Virus record (IMG/VR): IMGVR_UViG_3300020468_000008
Location: 1-56,725 of that record
Source of the DNA: a virus
Direction: 5' to 3' (one strand)
Length of the DNA stretch: 56,725 bases
Below the pieces are notes generated by a model. That model was not told the origin of the DNA and made no database searches. It worked only from the letters and a program-made list of their open reading frames with translations. The stretch's first letter is position 1. Every line of letters begins with the position of its first letter. Of the stretch, positions 25,401 to 33,687 are shown piece after piece. A program made the translations under genes and the position numbers.

Positions 25401-28400
25401 AGGAACAATTTGGGGTATAAAAGATAATCCTATTACTAAAGAAAGTCCAAAAGAGTACAAAATTATTAGCATCGCGGAAGAAGAAAATAGTGTTTATAAT
25501 TTTACGGGAATAGAATATTATGAAGGTAAGTTTGATACAATAGAATCAAATTTCAACCTAGCTATTCCAGATCCTCTTAATTCTCAAGTCAGTGAAGAAG
25601 TTCCTCCCCCTACTAATTTAAGAATTTTAAGAATCCCTGACTTTAATAAAAATGGGGAAGAAATAATTGTTTCTTGGGATCGTCCAACTAGTGGTCTTTA
25701 TAAAGAATTTGAATTAGAGGATACAACTAAAAATCCTCCTGAATTAGTGCGCTTAGACCAAACTAGCTATCCAATAGATGGCGTACAAAGCGGCTCTTAT
25801 GTATTTACAGTTTATTCCGTAGATGACATTGGAAATAGATCAGTTCCAGTTAGTGCAGAAGTTATTATTGAAGATTTTTACGAAGGAACGCATGAAAGAT
25901 TTAAAGGATTGTTAAAAGGAGGGAAAATAAATTCTAAAGAGCTTATTGTACATGATAGCACTACAACTCCTGGTATTTTTACTGCAGGACTAGAATCTTC
26001 TTCGCCTTTGTTTTATTCTCCGACAGATACAGATGCTATTTCAACTGCTATAACTAATAATACTCATAAAACGGCTGATTGGTATGCTTTGGCCTTAAAA
26101 TTTGCGGAAAACGGACAACCTCATCCATGGTGGGGCCCAAATACTGATGCGAATGACCCTCGTGACTATCCATATGCAAGTGAGGAAGCTTTTCTTGCAA
26201 TTATAGGATATAACACAAGTAGTCCTCGTTTAAGATTAATTAATTTTGTTCAAGACCCTGTATTAAATGTTGATTATTGGTATGATCAAACATATTTAAA
26301 TAAACTTAAATACAATGAAAACTTTCCAAATACATTTTTTGCACAAGGTGAAAAGAATCATATTTGGGGAAATGGAAGAACTAACGGTAGTCATATTACT
26401 CCCACAGAACAAGGACTAGCAACATCAGAACAAGGAACAAATAAAGTAACCCTTAGCACGTCTACCCCATTATCTCTGACAGATATAATTTGGTTTTTTG
26501 GAAATATGGCCGCAAGAATTACCGGAATAGAGGGGTATGATTCGAGCAATAGTACTCAAACTATTTTTCTAGATCGTACTTTTAATACTGTTAGTTCAGA
26601 TATTTCTGTAGCTCAACAACATTCAACTTCTGCATTTATTGATAGTTTTAACCTTCAAGGTACAGATTCAAATTTAAATGGAAAAACACGATTTACAGTT
26701 GCAGATGCTTCAGCTTTCCAAGTGGGTGATTATGTTCGTACTCATTCAGGGGAGTCAACTTCTCACCAAGATAATTCTGTAAGATTTAGAAAATATAGAA
26801 AGATACTCCATATTTTTGACAATGAAATTATAGTAGATGTTGCTTATAGTACAAGTGATGCGTATTCAGGTTGGATAGCCGGAGATAGATTAACAACTGA
26901 GATTACAAATCAACCTTTCATTCTTCCTGAGCTTCGTCCTGATCCTACAGCTGATTTTCTTCTTGGAAAATTAAAGTATACAGGCGGAACTCCTTCCTTT
27001 ACCTATGAAAGTTTTTGTAATGTGCGAACTGATCTCACTAATGAAAAAGCAATTATTGCAGAGGCAAATGTAGCATTTATTCGATATGGGGGAGAAACAA
27101 CTCCGATTCAGTTATCTGACTCAGGAGGAGGGCCTCTGTATCAAAATTTAACTGTCAATATTACAGCGATTGGATATGCAAATCCAGAATTTAATATTGC
27201 AGGTGATAATAGTACATGGACACAACTAACTTCAGCTCCGGGCGATGGAATTATTCCAGCAAACAATACAGCTTTTGTAGCCGGTAGCGCAACAGGAGTA
27301 AAATCTTTTCAAGTTGATACAGGCGCAGGTCTTATTGCATTTGGAGATGGAACTCCGTTAGAATTTACTGTAACTGTAAGAGATGCTAGTGATCCTACAA
27401 ATACTGCTAAAACTATAAGTAATACTGTACTGATAGAAAAAATAAAAGATGGGGCGATTGGTCTCGATGGAAAAACTGCTAGAATAGTTGCAGGTGATAG
27501 TAGTATTTTATATGATAATGTGGGAACAAACCCGAAGTTCCTAGACCCTGATGGTGATGGTTTCATTGATTTTAGTTTATTTTTCAATGGTTTTGTAGCT
27601 CCTCTTTATAGAATAACACTTACAGAGGGAACAGGAAGTCCCGGAACTTTGGCCAATTATGACTGGCGACAAGCGAGTTCTGCTGATACGGATAGTTTTG
27701 AGTTCGAAATTCCTACTACTTTTGTAGCAAATACATATCCAAAAGTATTTAAGGTAGAAGTCGCAGAAAAACCAGATGGATGGACAACTGGAACTGCAGT
27801 AGCTAGTTCAGATATAAAAGCTACTGATGTTACTTCTGTTATTGGTCAAAAAGCAGGCTCAGATGGAGTCAGTATTAGTATACCGAATAGTACTCACCCC
27901 TATAATACAGATAAGTTTGGAAATATAGGCTCAAATGCTACAGAAGTTATTCCAGACTCAGGAACAACAATAGAAGTATTACTTGGAGGCACTCCAGCTA
28001 TTTATGTAGGTAATTCTACTGCTGTGGGTAAGCCGAGCAGTACAACTTTACAAGATAATCAATGGTATTTTGAAAGTATAACAAATAGTGGAGCTGATTT
28101 AACTATTGGAGGTATATCTATAGATTCTTCAGCTACTCCTGCGAATAGTGTAATTAATATTGGTAATCACACTATGTTTAATTTACACTCAAGCAATACT
28201 AATCCTACTGATGATAGAGAAGTAATTACTTATTTAATAAGAGCAAAAATAAACGGGGTTGAAACAGTTAGAAAAGGACTTCAAACTTTAAGTAAATCAA
28301 TTGAAGGTATTGAAGGTTCAGAAATTGTAAATCTTCATAGAATAAATAATAGTCAAAGCTCTCCTGGAACTTTACCCACAGCAAGATATAATTTTACTGA

Positions 28401-30414
28401 TGGAACAGTAGACCAAATTTCGGACAGTGCTTGGACAGTATCAGCTCAATCTCCAACTGCAAGCAATCGTTATTTGTGGCAAATTTCAAAGAGAGTTTTT
28501 CCTCCAACAAGGACTACAAGCACAGATGCTTCTCAGTTTGTTACCGTTCCAGATTCAGATTCAACAGATAGTATTACAGAAACTTGGACTACTCCTGTAA
28601 TTATTGGAATTTTTGGAGATGTTGGTAGAAATGCACGAGCGATTAAGTTGATACCAAATTTTCAATTCATGCCTAAAGACGATCTTACCCAGTCGGGTGC
28701 AGATTCAACTGTTACATGTAAAGTTGATATTCAGCCATTCGAGGATGATGCAGGTACAGCAATAGCGGCTTCTAACTGGAAAGTAGAGTTTTTGGTTGAT
28801 AAAAATGATGGTAATGGTTTTGTTTCTAAACAGGGTCCGGCCAATCCTACTAATCCATATCTTAGTTCTAATGCTAATGAATTTACACTTGCGGATGCAG
28901 ATGAGCCTGTAGGAGGTAATGATACTGTACTGATTAGAGTTCAGTTGACTGAGACAGATGATAATTTTGCAAGTATAGTAGCTCAAGATACTGTTACAAT
29001 TACAAGACTTAGTGAGGGAATTTCGAGTAATCTTACAAACTATTCTCATATTGAGCCTGCAAATGTCCTAGGACACTTAACAGATCCACTTGTAAACGGA
29101 AGAATAGCTGGTGCAGGCGGAGGATTCCAAGTTTTTAGAAATGGAACTGAAATAAGCACTGCAACTGAAAATGCAAACAATAGTCAACTTACTTTCGAAG
29201 TAGTAGGAGGATCTGATGGCGGGTCATATAGTACTAAAACACAAGGTGGATTGGAATTTAGAATAGATGAAATTACTGGAAGTTATACAGTAAGACCATA
29301 TAACGGTGCCGTGAGCAATTGGACCTCTGATAGAGAAAGTTTTGACGTAAAAGCTACTTTTTCAGGACAGGATCCTCACGCACCAATAACTTATACTTAT
29401 GTTATTACTAAATCAAGAGAAGGACTGGCTGGAGCAAGTATAGCTACTTCTTCTTCTACTGTTTTATTTACAAAACTATTAGCCACTTTAACTACCCTTA
29501 GTCCAAGTAATAGTGGAAATAGTACTCAACAAGTAACTTTTGATGACTCAATATCAATAAATAGTGCAATTGCATTTGAAGCCGGACAATCTGAAAGCGC
29601 AGGGGCTGTAAATGTAAATGGTAGTATTCAAAGTATAGGTACTCCTACTATCAATAACAATACGGGGAGCAAAAGCATAACTGTTGTTACACAGTTAAAA
29701 GATAATAGATCAGTAGCTCAAATCTCCTCTGATATAAAAATTATTATAAAAGCAAATGTTACTCAAGACGGCGGTACCGCAAAAAATTTGAAAATTCCTG
29801 TAGTTGTTAATACAGGTATTAACGGAGAGGATGGCTCAGGATCGAATGGATTCAGAACTGCAGAAGGCTATGTATACTACAATGTAGCTACTGCTTCGGC
29901 TCCTTCTGCCCCTACATCAGGCGGTATAGTAACATATACTTGGGGAGCTGCCAATCCATTCGTTAGCGGAGGTTCTAGCACACTTGCAAGCGGGTGGCAA
30001 TTAAGTCCTCCAGAGATGAAGCCCGGGCAGCAAGGACAGTATTACTATGCTCGTTATTCTGTTGAGGAAATAGATTCTGATAGTGATGGAACTCCAAATG
30101 CAACAAGTACATCAGGTGGCGGAGGATTAACTTTTGGAGCCGCAACTCTCGGACATAATTTTACAGGTCTTGTTACTTTTCATAGTACGTCAGGTATAAA
30201 TGGAAGCGGAGCATTTTCTGATGACGGAGGACAAAATTTCACCACAATTGATGGTGGAAATATATCAACAGATTCAATAGCAGCAAACAAGTTGAATATT
30301 GGTAAGACAGGGCTGAGTACTAGTAGAATGCTTTTACTAGAAAATTCTCTTAAAATTTTCGAAGGAAACAACTTAAGAGTGCATCTAGGAGATCTTACCA
30401 ATACTACTGAGTAA
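22408..30414 (+). CDS. Tail-tip central protein, gpJ-like, very large
   Basis: A 2668-residue homologue of lambda gpJ (1132 residues), the tail-tip hub that contacts the host. The N-terminus has the family signature (LTDMISEGPIQGLVRGG, residues about 37-53). Residues about 630-730 hold the tail-tip domain (WIFYDFISNNRYGLGEF, RGNFYFQKATDAYKILKDIA). A fibronectin type III domain covers about 1066-1156. After it come many beta-rich repeats separated by short DG.IG or EG.EG linkers, with calcium-loop-like DPDGDGFIDFSL at 1713 and DSDSDGTPNATS at 2556. The C-terminus has TTIDGGNISTDSIAANKLNI, common in J proteins. The extra length is exposed repeats, probably a central fibre. Confidence 0.93.
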   Translation: MPFSILGRDRRKAYPGNNSLRRVVGRGFTEQQISLTDMISEGPIQGLVRGGASIYLNNDSMFNFDTSAYYSEPGESIKYQSPSNITANAKKGLAENGTTEIGHTLNVSEFGAGFIWKTDSDLGQRFLTIFDIFSMEGSLWSDITKETGWGSSYGYKEAKFNWDASNSTATPNNFPVAANTKTNANRLLGMQTPESSLGSGIDGYRNLITKVTVTGKNDRVVDGMLTEIGANYFIVRFYNSRANFVVNQDKSEIDVSFSQVYEIKTIDTTAKTITIIADPRNSAPYNVDNRPGFDFENKKFNISASRNQAAESKHRSSGYQFRNGNVEQEAITGLYGVGTTSVSIDPPGELHAGVSKTVSFSGAQSSEIDTVLIMFNYPSGLYEIFTGNGDKHNAGAGYVIQGRFYYEYGADALQVDNSTDGRDGKLVTFEGNHAIEAQAASDCNEAMGPNRPFSVVEGQNVFGHGGKHLTDVSFSHEISLEQYQPFVKFDLIITRITNSESMTDKDNGRAHTWGNSSGQNDIHTGQNLAWKSKVANQAMQSGRCNQIFGVVQDKLTYPYTAVANVNFSSQSFDSPPERGYECYGMKVLIPDNYQTREQKGLLANNTFPDVKDLYSGIWTGTFKKNKVYTDNPAWIFYDFISNNRYGLGEFVKSLDINKYSLYKIARYCDELVPDGRGGLEPRFRGNFYFQKATDAYKILKDIATNFRAMLYWMEGELSPVIDEKKTPVYAFNRSNVIDGRFEYQSSGSKTRTNQITVSWNNPDADYKLEPLIIEDRQNILNTGTLVKEEATAFGCTSEGQAIRYGRWKLWTAINQTEVVSFQSSLNSAFLTVGDIITVQDNHDFGVSFSGRVSEAQAGTVSSGQRTQTFTIDREVTTKDGNLFGLTDKQISFLVVDSSVILSQSTSVTIDSVVYNQGDKLPKAYNEAGTLFTFTGSDSDIQKLVNNSYDANGNTISVEYFPETRVITAEINNNWVGITPKDITVTYPESEDAIDLIEKGTIWGIKDNPITKESPKEYKIISIAEEENSVYNFTGIEYYEGKFDTIESNFNLAIPDPLNSQVSEEVPPPTNLRILRIPDFNKNGEEIIVSWDRPTSGLYKEFELEDTTKNPPELVRLDQTSYPIDGVQSGSYVFTVYSVDDIGNRSVPVSAEVIIEDFYEGTHERFKGLLKGGKINSKELIVHDSTTTPGIFTAGLESSSPLFYSPTDTDAISTAITNNTHKTADWYALALKFAENGQPHPWWGPNTDANDPRDYPYASEEAFLAIIGYNTSSPRLRLINFVQDPVLNVDYWYDQTYLNKLKYNENFPNTFFAQGEKNHIWGNGRTNGSHITPTEQGLATSEQGTNKVTLSTSTPLSLTDIIWFFGNMAARITGIEGYDSSNSTQTIFLDRTFNTVSSDISVAQQHSTSAFIDSFNLQGTDSNLNGKTRFTVADASAFQVGDYVRTHSGESTSHQDNSVRFRKYRKILHIFDNEIIVDVAYSTSDAYSGWIAGDRLTTEITNQPFILPELRPDPTADFLLGKLKYTGGTPSFTYESFCNVRTDLTNEKAIIAEANVAFIRYGGETTPIQLSDSGGGPLYQNLTVNITAIGYANPEFNIAGDNSTWTQLTSAPGDGIIPANNTAFVAGSATGVKSFQVDTGAGLIAFGDGTPLEFTVTVRDASDPTNTAKTISNTVLIEKIKDGAIGLDGKTARIVAGDSSILYDNVGTNPKFLDPDGDGFIDFSLFFNGFVAPLYRITLTEGTGSPGTLANYDWRQASSADTDSFEFEIPTTFVANTYPKVFKVEVAEKPDGWTTGTAVASSDIKATDVTSVIGQKAGSDGVSISIPNSTHPYNTDKFGNIGSNATEVIPDSGTTIEVLLGGTPAIYVGNSTAVGKPSSTTLQDNQWYFESITNSGADLTIGGISIDSSATPANSVINIGNHTMFNLHSSNTNPTDDREVITYLIRAKINGVETVRKGLQTLSKSIEGIEGSEIVNLHRINNSQSSPGTLPTARYNFTDGTVDQISDSAWTVSAQSPTASNRYLWQISKRVFPPTRTTSTDASQFVTVPDSDSTDSITETWTTPVIIGIFGDVGRNARAIKLIPNFQFMPKDDLTQSGADSTVTCKVDIQPFEDDAGTAIAASNWKVEFLVDKNDGNGFVSKQGPANPTNPYLSSNANEFTLADADEPVGGNDTVLIRVQLTETDDNFASIVAQDTVTITRLSEGISSNLTNYSHIEPANVLGHLTDPLVNGRIAGAGGGFQVFRNGTEISTATENANNSQLTFEVVGGSDGGSYSTKTQGGLEFRIDEITGSYTVRPYNGAVSNWTSDRESFDVKATFSGQDPHAPITYTYVITKSREGLAGASIATSSSTVLFTKLLATLTTLSPSNSGNSTQQVTFDDSISINSAIAFEAGQSESAGAVNVNGSIQSIGTPTINNNTGSKSITVVTQLKDNRSVAQISSDIKIIIKANVTQDGGTAKNLKIPVVVNTGINGEDGSGSNGFRTAEGYVYYNVATASAPSAPTSGGIVTYTWGAANPFVSGGSSTLASGWQLSPPEMKPGQQGQYYYARYSVEEIDSDSDGTPNATSTSGGGGLTFGAATLGHNFTGLVTFHSTSGINGSGAFSDDGGQNFTTIDGGNISTDSIAANKLNIGKTGLSTSRMLLLENSLKIFEGNNLRVHLGDLTNTTE

Positions 30415-30439
30415 ATATGAGACTAGCTAAAAATAAATC

Positions 30440-30468
30440 TTGACATTTTATGTTACGGTTGATATAAT
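30440..30468 (+). promoter_or_regulatory. Strong sigma70-type promoter for the fibre genes
   Basis: TTGACA (30440-30445) and TATAAT (30463-30468) with a 17-base spacer lie in the 102-base gap after the J-like gene. The start would be near 30475, about 42 bases before the next ATG. No terminator is visible between J and this promoter, so it adds to read-through. It would drive the following adhesin block, which shows no other clear promoter. Confidence 0.85.
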
Positions 30469-30516
30469 CATCTTAATTGTACTAAAAGCCTCCTCTAGGA
30501 GTAAGTCGAAAAACAA

Positions 30517-30855
30517 ATGGATATAATTCAAGTAGTAAAAGGCGATACCGGACCCCAGCTAAAAGCGACTGTAACTCGCTCTGATACTGGAGAGGCTTTT
30601 GTAGGTTCTGGAAGTATAAATTTACGTATTCGTAAAAAAGGTACTACAGCCATAATTTCAACTATTGCTTTGGATACGAGTGCTTCTACTCTGTCTAATG
30701 GTATACTTGTTTTTCCTCTGTCCGCTTTCTTGACAAACAATAGTACGGAAGAAGGCTTTTATGAAGGAGAAATTGAATTCACTCTTGGAGATGGATCAAT
30801 TATGAGTGTGTTTGAATTAATTGATTTCAAAGTTCGAGATGATTTTGGAACATGA
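30517..30855 (+). CDS. BppU-like N-terminal domain protein
   Basis: A 112-residue all-beta protein beginning MDIIQVVKGDTGPQLKATVT. The VKGDTGP.L start, the central INLRIRKKGTTAIIS and the end (GEIEFTLGDGSIMSVFELID) match the Ig-like N-terminal domain of baseplate upper proteins (BppU_N), which attaches receptor-binding proteins to the tail tip. AGGAG at 30497-30501 lies 15 bases before the ATG, further than ideal. It is the first gene under the 30440 promoter. Confidence 0.78.
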   Translation: MDIIQVVKGDTGPQLKATVTRSDTGEAFVGSGSINLRIRKKGTTAIISTIALDTSASTLSNGILVFPLSAFLTNNSTEEGFYEGEIEFTLGDGSIMSVFELIDFKVRDDFGT

Positions 30856-31037
30856 AAAAGACTCTTATTTTTACTATGGAGCCTATATTACATAACTCTC
30901 CAAGGTTAAAGAGAGCAAAGTCTACACTTCCAGATTTAAGGCAACGTACTTCAAATACTGCACAGTTTTTTGGATTAATTGAAAATACTCCAAAATTAAA
31001 AGCAGCGGAGGTTTTAGAAATATTAGTGGCGGTGTAA
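30852..31037 (+). CDS. 61-residue protein of unknown function
   Basis: The start overlaps the previous stop (ATGA) and the next gene begins one base after its stop. The product begins MKKTLIFTMEPILHNSPRLK and is basic in the first half, with a helical hydrophobic end (KLKAAEVLEILVAV). No family is recognised. Tight coupling suggests it works with the BppU-like protein or the large repeat protein that follows. Confidence 0.65.
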   Translation: MKKTLIFTMEPILHNSPRLKRAKSTLPDLRQRTSNTAQFFGLIENTPKLKAAEVLEILVAV

Positions 31038-31038
31038 A

Positions 31039-33675
31039 ATGTCTTTAGAATCTAAAATTAATTTATTGCTTTCGCAGGCAAAAGATGATCCTAGATTTAA
31101 AGAGATTTCTTCAACCAGCCTTAGAATGGGCACGACTTCTGTATCGAATGAGCCTTTATTAGAGGGGTTTAATATAGGAGTCAGCCCTTTAATATCTGGA
31201 ACATCAGCAAATACACCACAATTTTTAGATTTAAGATTAGAGTTATTTGTAGTACTGAAAGTAAATATTGATAATGTAAAAGTAGCTGTTAGTGATGTAT
31301 TTAAAGAAATCAAAATATCAAAAGAATTTATTGATGCTCTTGATATTGCTGAAAAAGTTACAAAAGAAGTATTTAAGCCCTTTAAAGAAAGTTTAACTTT
31401 ACATACAGAAATAAAATTTGCACAAAAATCTTCTTTAAAAGATATTTTTAACATACAAGACTTTGCTGAACATTTACAAACCAAAAGTCTTTTATCAAAT
31501 GTAGAAACTCGGCAGCAAGTATCTAAGTTTCTTAAAGAAGAATTTTTACGAAGACAATTTCGTAAAGAATATCCGCTTTATGAGTTAGCAAATAGACTGT
31601 CAAAAGATCATGGTGTAGTTGGAGGGTTTGGAAGAGATTTTGGCTTCGGAGGAGCCCAAGAAGATCAGTATTACTGGTTAGATAGCACTGCGTGGCTTGG
31701 ATTCAGTGCAATTAATAGGCACCCAAAGTATGGTATAATAAATATAGGAGGATCTGGGTCTGCAGAAATACCCCCTTTAGCACCAATATTTGTTTCTGGA
31801 ATAAGCAATCCTCCCTTTTGGTATGGAAATACAGGAGGTTGGATTTATTGGTGGATGCCCGGCTATGGATTACAGTCCGGAGCAAACGTATTTGAGGATG
31901 AAGCTTACACAGGAGTACCCAACTCATCCGGGTATACAAATAGAAGAAATAATATATATGTATGGAATTTAACTAACTCTAATCCTTACATCCCCAATTT
32001 TTTTACTAACCCTACAGATTCTAACTATTGGAAAAAACATCCGCAAGAAATTATAAATGCTCAGACTTTGCCCGCAAGCAGTGAAATTATTAATGAGCCA
32101 GGAGAATTAGCTCAGTTTGTAAATGAAATAGTACAAATTCTTAGAGAGATAAAAGAAAAACCAACAGATACTATAACAGCTAGAACTTCTACTTTAGTGC
32201 CTAAAGCAAAAGTAACAAAAGAAACATTAAACTCTCTTTCTGCCTCTAGTTTTTTACTGAATAGAATAACAGAAAGCACAAATGCAAAAACAGTTAGTGA
32301 TCTAAATAAAATACAATTAGATAAAACTCTTAGAGAGATTGCAAGTATTAGGGCTTCTTCAATATTACCAAGTAAAGGAAAGATAAAAGTAGATCAAGTG
32401 TCTGCAAAAGATGAAGAGCTCAAAAAATTACTAAGAACTATTACTGTAAAAGCAGAACTTGATGATAGAAGCAAATTAAAAGTAACTAAATCAAAAGGCG
32501 AAGGAGAAACTGTAGGAAAATCAAGAAGTAGTTTAGTTATAAATCCTGCTTTTTTTGAACTTTCCACTGATAAGTTTTCAAGCATCATAGAAAAAAGATT
32601 TAAAGTTTCTAAAGAAACAGACAATAAAGCAAAAACATTAAGCAGTACTTCAAAAATTCCCGGTAGAGGAGAGCGAGAAGTATTTGATATTAGAGATGCA
32701 GCTCTTACGCCCTCTAAATTTTATTTTGATAGTGATAGATTTTTAAGCTCAATTACTTCTTCAATAAAACTTGACTCACCAAAAGTAGAACAAATATTAT
32801 CAAAAGCAATTGCTAAATTAAATCCTAATAAACCGGCAGAAGAAACTTTAAATTTACTAGACTCTTCTCCTCTTGTACCAAAAGCAAAATCAAATTTTGA
32901 TAGAGTCTTTGTTATTAGTGATATAGATTTTGATAGACGAATGGCGTTCGAAAGTTTTATAGGATGGGATGCAGCCAATGAATTTATTACAAAAGACTTT
33001 GAAAAAATAATTCATGGAAAAGATAAAGTAAATTTAATCAATTTAGTTTTAAGCCCAAAAGGAAAGGTGTTAGGAACTAAAATAGGAGTACAAAATAAAG
33101 ATAGAGATAGTGGATTTTTTGGAGATGTTTTCTTTTTATTCAATCGAGCAGTAACAGAGGAAACAGCAAAGACACTTTCATTTACATCAAAACTTTTCGG
33201 TAGAACTACACAAACTAAAATTAAAATTAGAGATATGTCTCTAAGTCCAAAGGCAAAAATTCTACTAGAAAGATTATTGCTTGAAGATACTCGTCATACT
33301 TTTTTAGTGGGAAAAGGACTAACTGAACAAAAACTTTTTATAAAAGATGAAACAGTAACAAAAGATGTTGTAAAAAATGTAAAAGTTTCTTTGCTTAAAA
33401 GTAATAATTTTGTACTTGTACCAAAAGCTAAATTAAATATAGATATTTTTAAAGCTTCAGATAATTTTAATCCTTGGCTTTTTAATAAAGTTAGAGATTT
33501 TATACTTGAAGTGAAAGATGAGCCCAAAAAGGGTCCAAATACTGGTATTAATAACACTCTTTCGTCCTCTATGAAAGGTTATGCTTTCATTAGGGACGAA
33601 GACTACGTAAAAGGAGCATATTTTTTACAACCATATGTTGCTACAATACCCCCTGGCAGATCACGCCAATTTTAA
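31039..33675 (+). CDS. 878-residue repeat protein, presumed tail structural
   Basis: I do not recognise a family. The N-terminal 200 residues are helical and charged. Residues about 195-350 are a Gly/Tyr/Trp/Asn-rich segment (GGFGRDFGFGGAQEDQYYW, NTGGWIYWWMPGYG). From about 387 to the end, a motif of the type L.PKAK....D recurs near residues 387, 442, 498, 555, 612, 671, 734 and 793, a spacing of about 55-63. The better units read TSK..GR......IRD..L.PKAK. The lysine-rich composition contrasts with the Ser/Thr/Gly-rich fibres beside it. Its place between a BppU-like protein and fibres suggests an elongated tail-tip component. The ending APPGRSRQF-like tail is basic. Confidence 0.75.
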   Translation: MSLESKINLLLSQAKDDPRFKEISSTSLRMGTTSVSNEPLLEGFNIGVSPLISGTSANTPQFLDLRLELFVVLKVNIDNVKVAVSDVFKEIKISKEFIDALDIAEKVTKEVFKPFKESLTLHTEIKFAQKSSLKDIFNIQDFAEHLQTKSLLSNVETRQQVSKFLKEEFLRRQFRKEYPLYELANRLSKDHGVVGGFGRDFGFGGAQEDQYYWLDSTAWLGFSAINRHPKYGIINIGGSGSAEIPPLAPIFVSGISNPPFWYGNTGGWIYWWMPGYGLQSGANVFEDEAYTGVPNSSGYTNRRNNIYVWNLTNSNPYIPNFFTNPTDSNYWKKHPQEIINAQTLPASSEIINEPGELAQFVNEIVQILREIKEKPTDTITARTSTLVPKAKVTKETLNSLSASSFLLNRITESTNAKTVSDLNKIQLDKTLREIASIRASSILPSKGKIKVDQVSAKDEELKKLLRTITVKAELDDRSKLKVTKSKGEGETVGKSRSSLVINPAFFELSTDKFSSIIEKRFKVSKETDNKAKTLSSTSKIPGRGEREVFDIRDAALTPSKFYFDSDRFLSSITSSIKLDSPKVEQILSKAIAKLNPNKPAEETLNLLDSSPLVPKAKSNFDRVFVISDIDFDRRMAFESFIGWDAANEFITKDFEKIIHGKDKVNLINLVLSPKGKVLGTKIGVQNKDRDSGFFGDVFFLFNRAVTEETAKTLSFTSKLFGRTTQTKIKIRDMSLSPKAKILLERLLLEDTRHTFLVGKGLTEQKLFIKDETVTKDVVKNVKVSLLKSNNFVLVPKAKLNIDIFKASDNFNPWLFNKVRDFILEVKDEPKKGPNTGINNTLSSSMKGYAFIRDEDYVKGAYFLQPYVATIPPGRSRQF

Positions 33676-33687
33676 AGGAGAAATTAA

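Noticed and set aside
28705-29049. Minus-strand 114-residue frame inside the gpJ-like gene
   Set aside because: Low-quality composition, no ribosome-binding site, and fully inside a well-supported gene.
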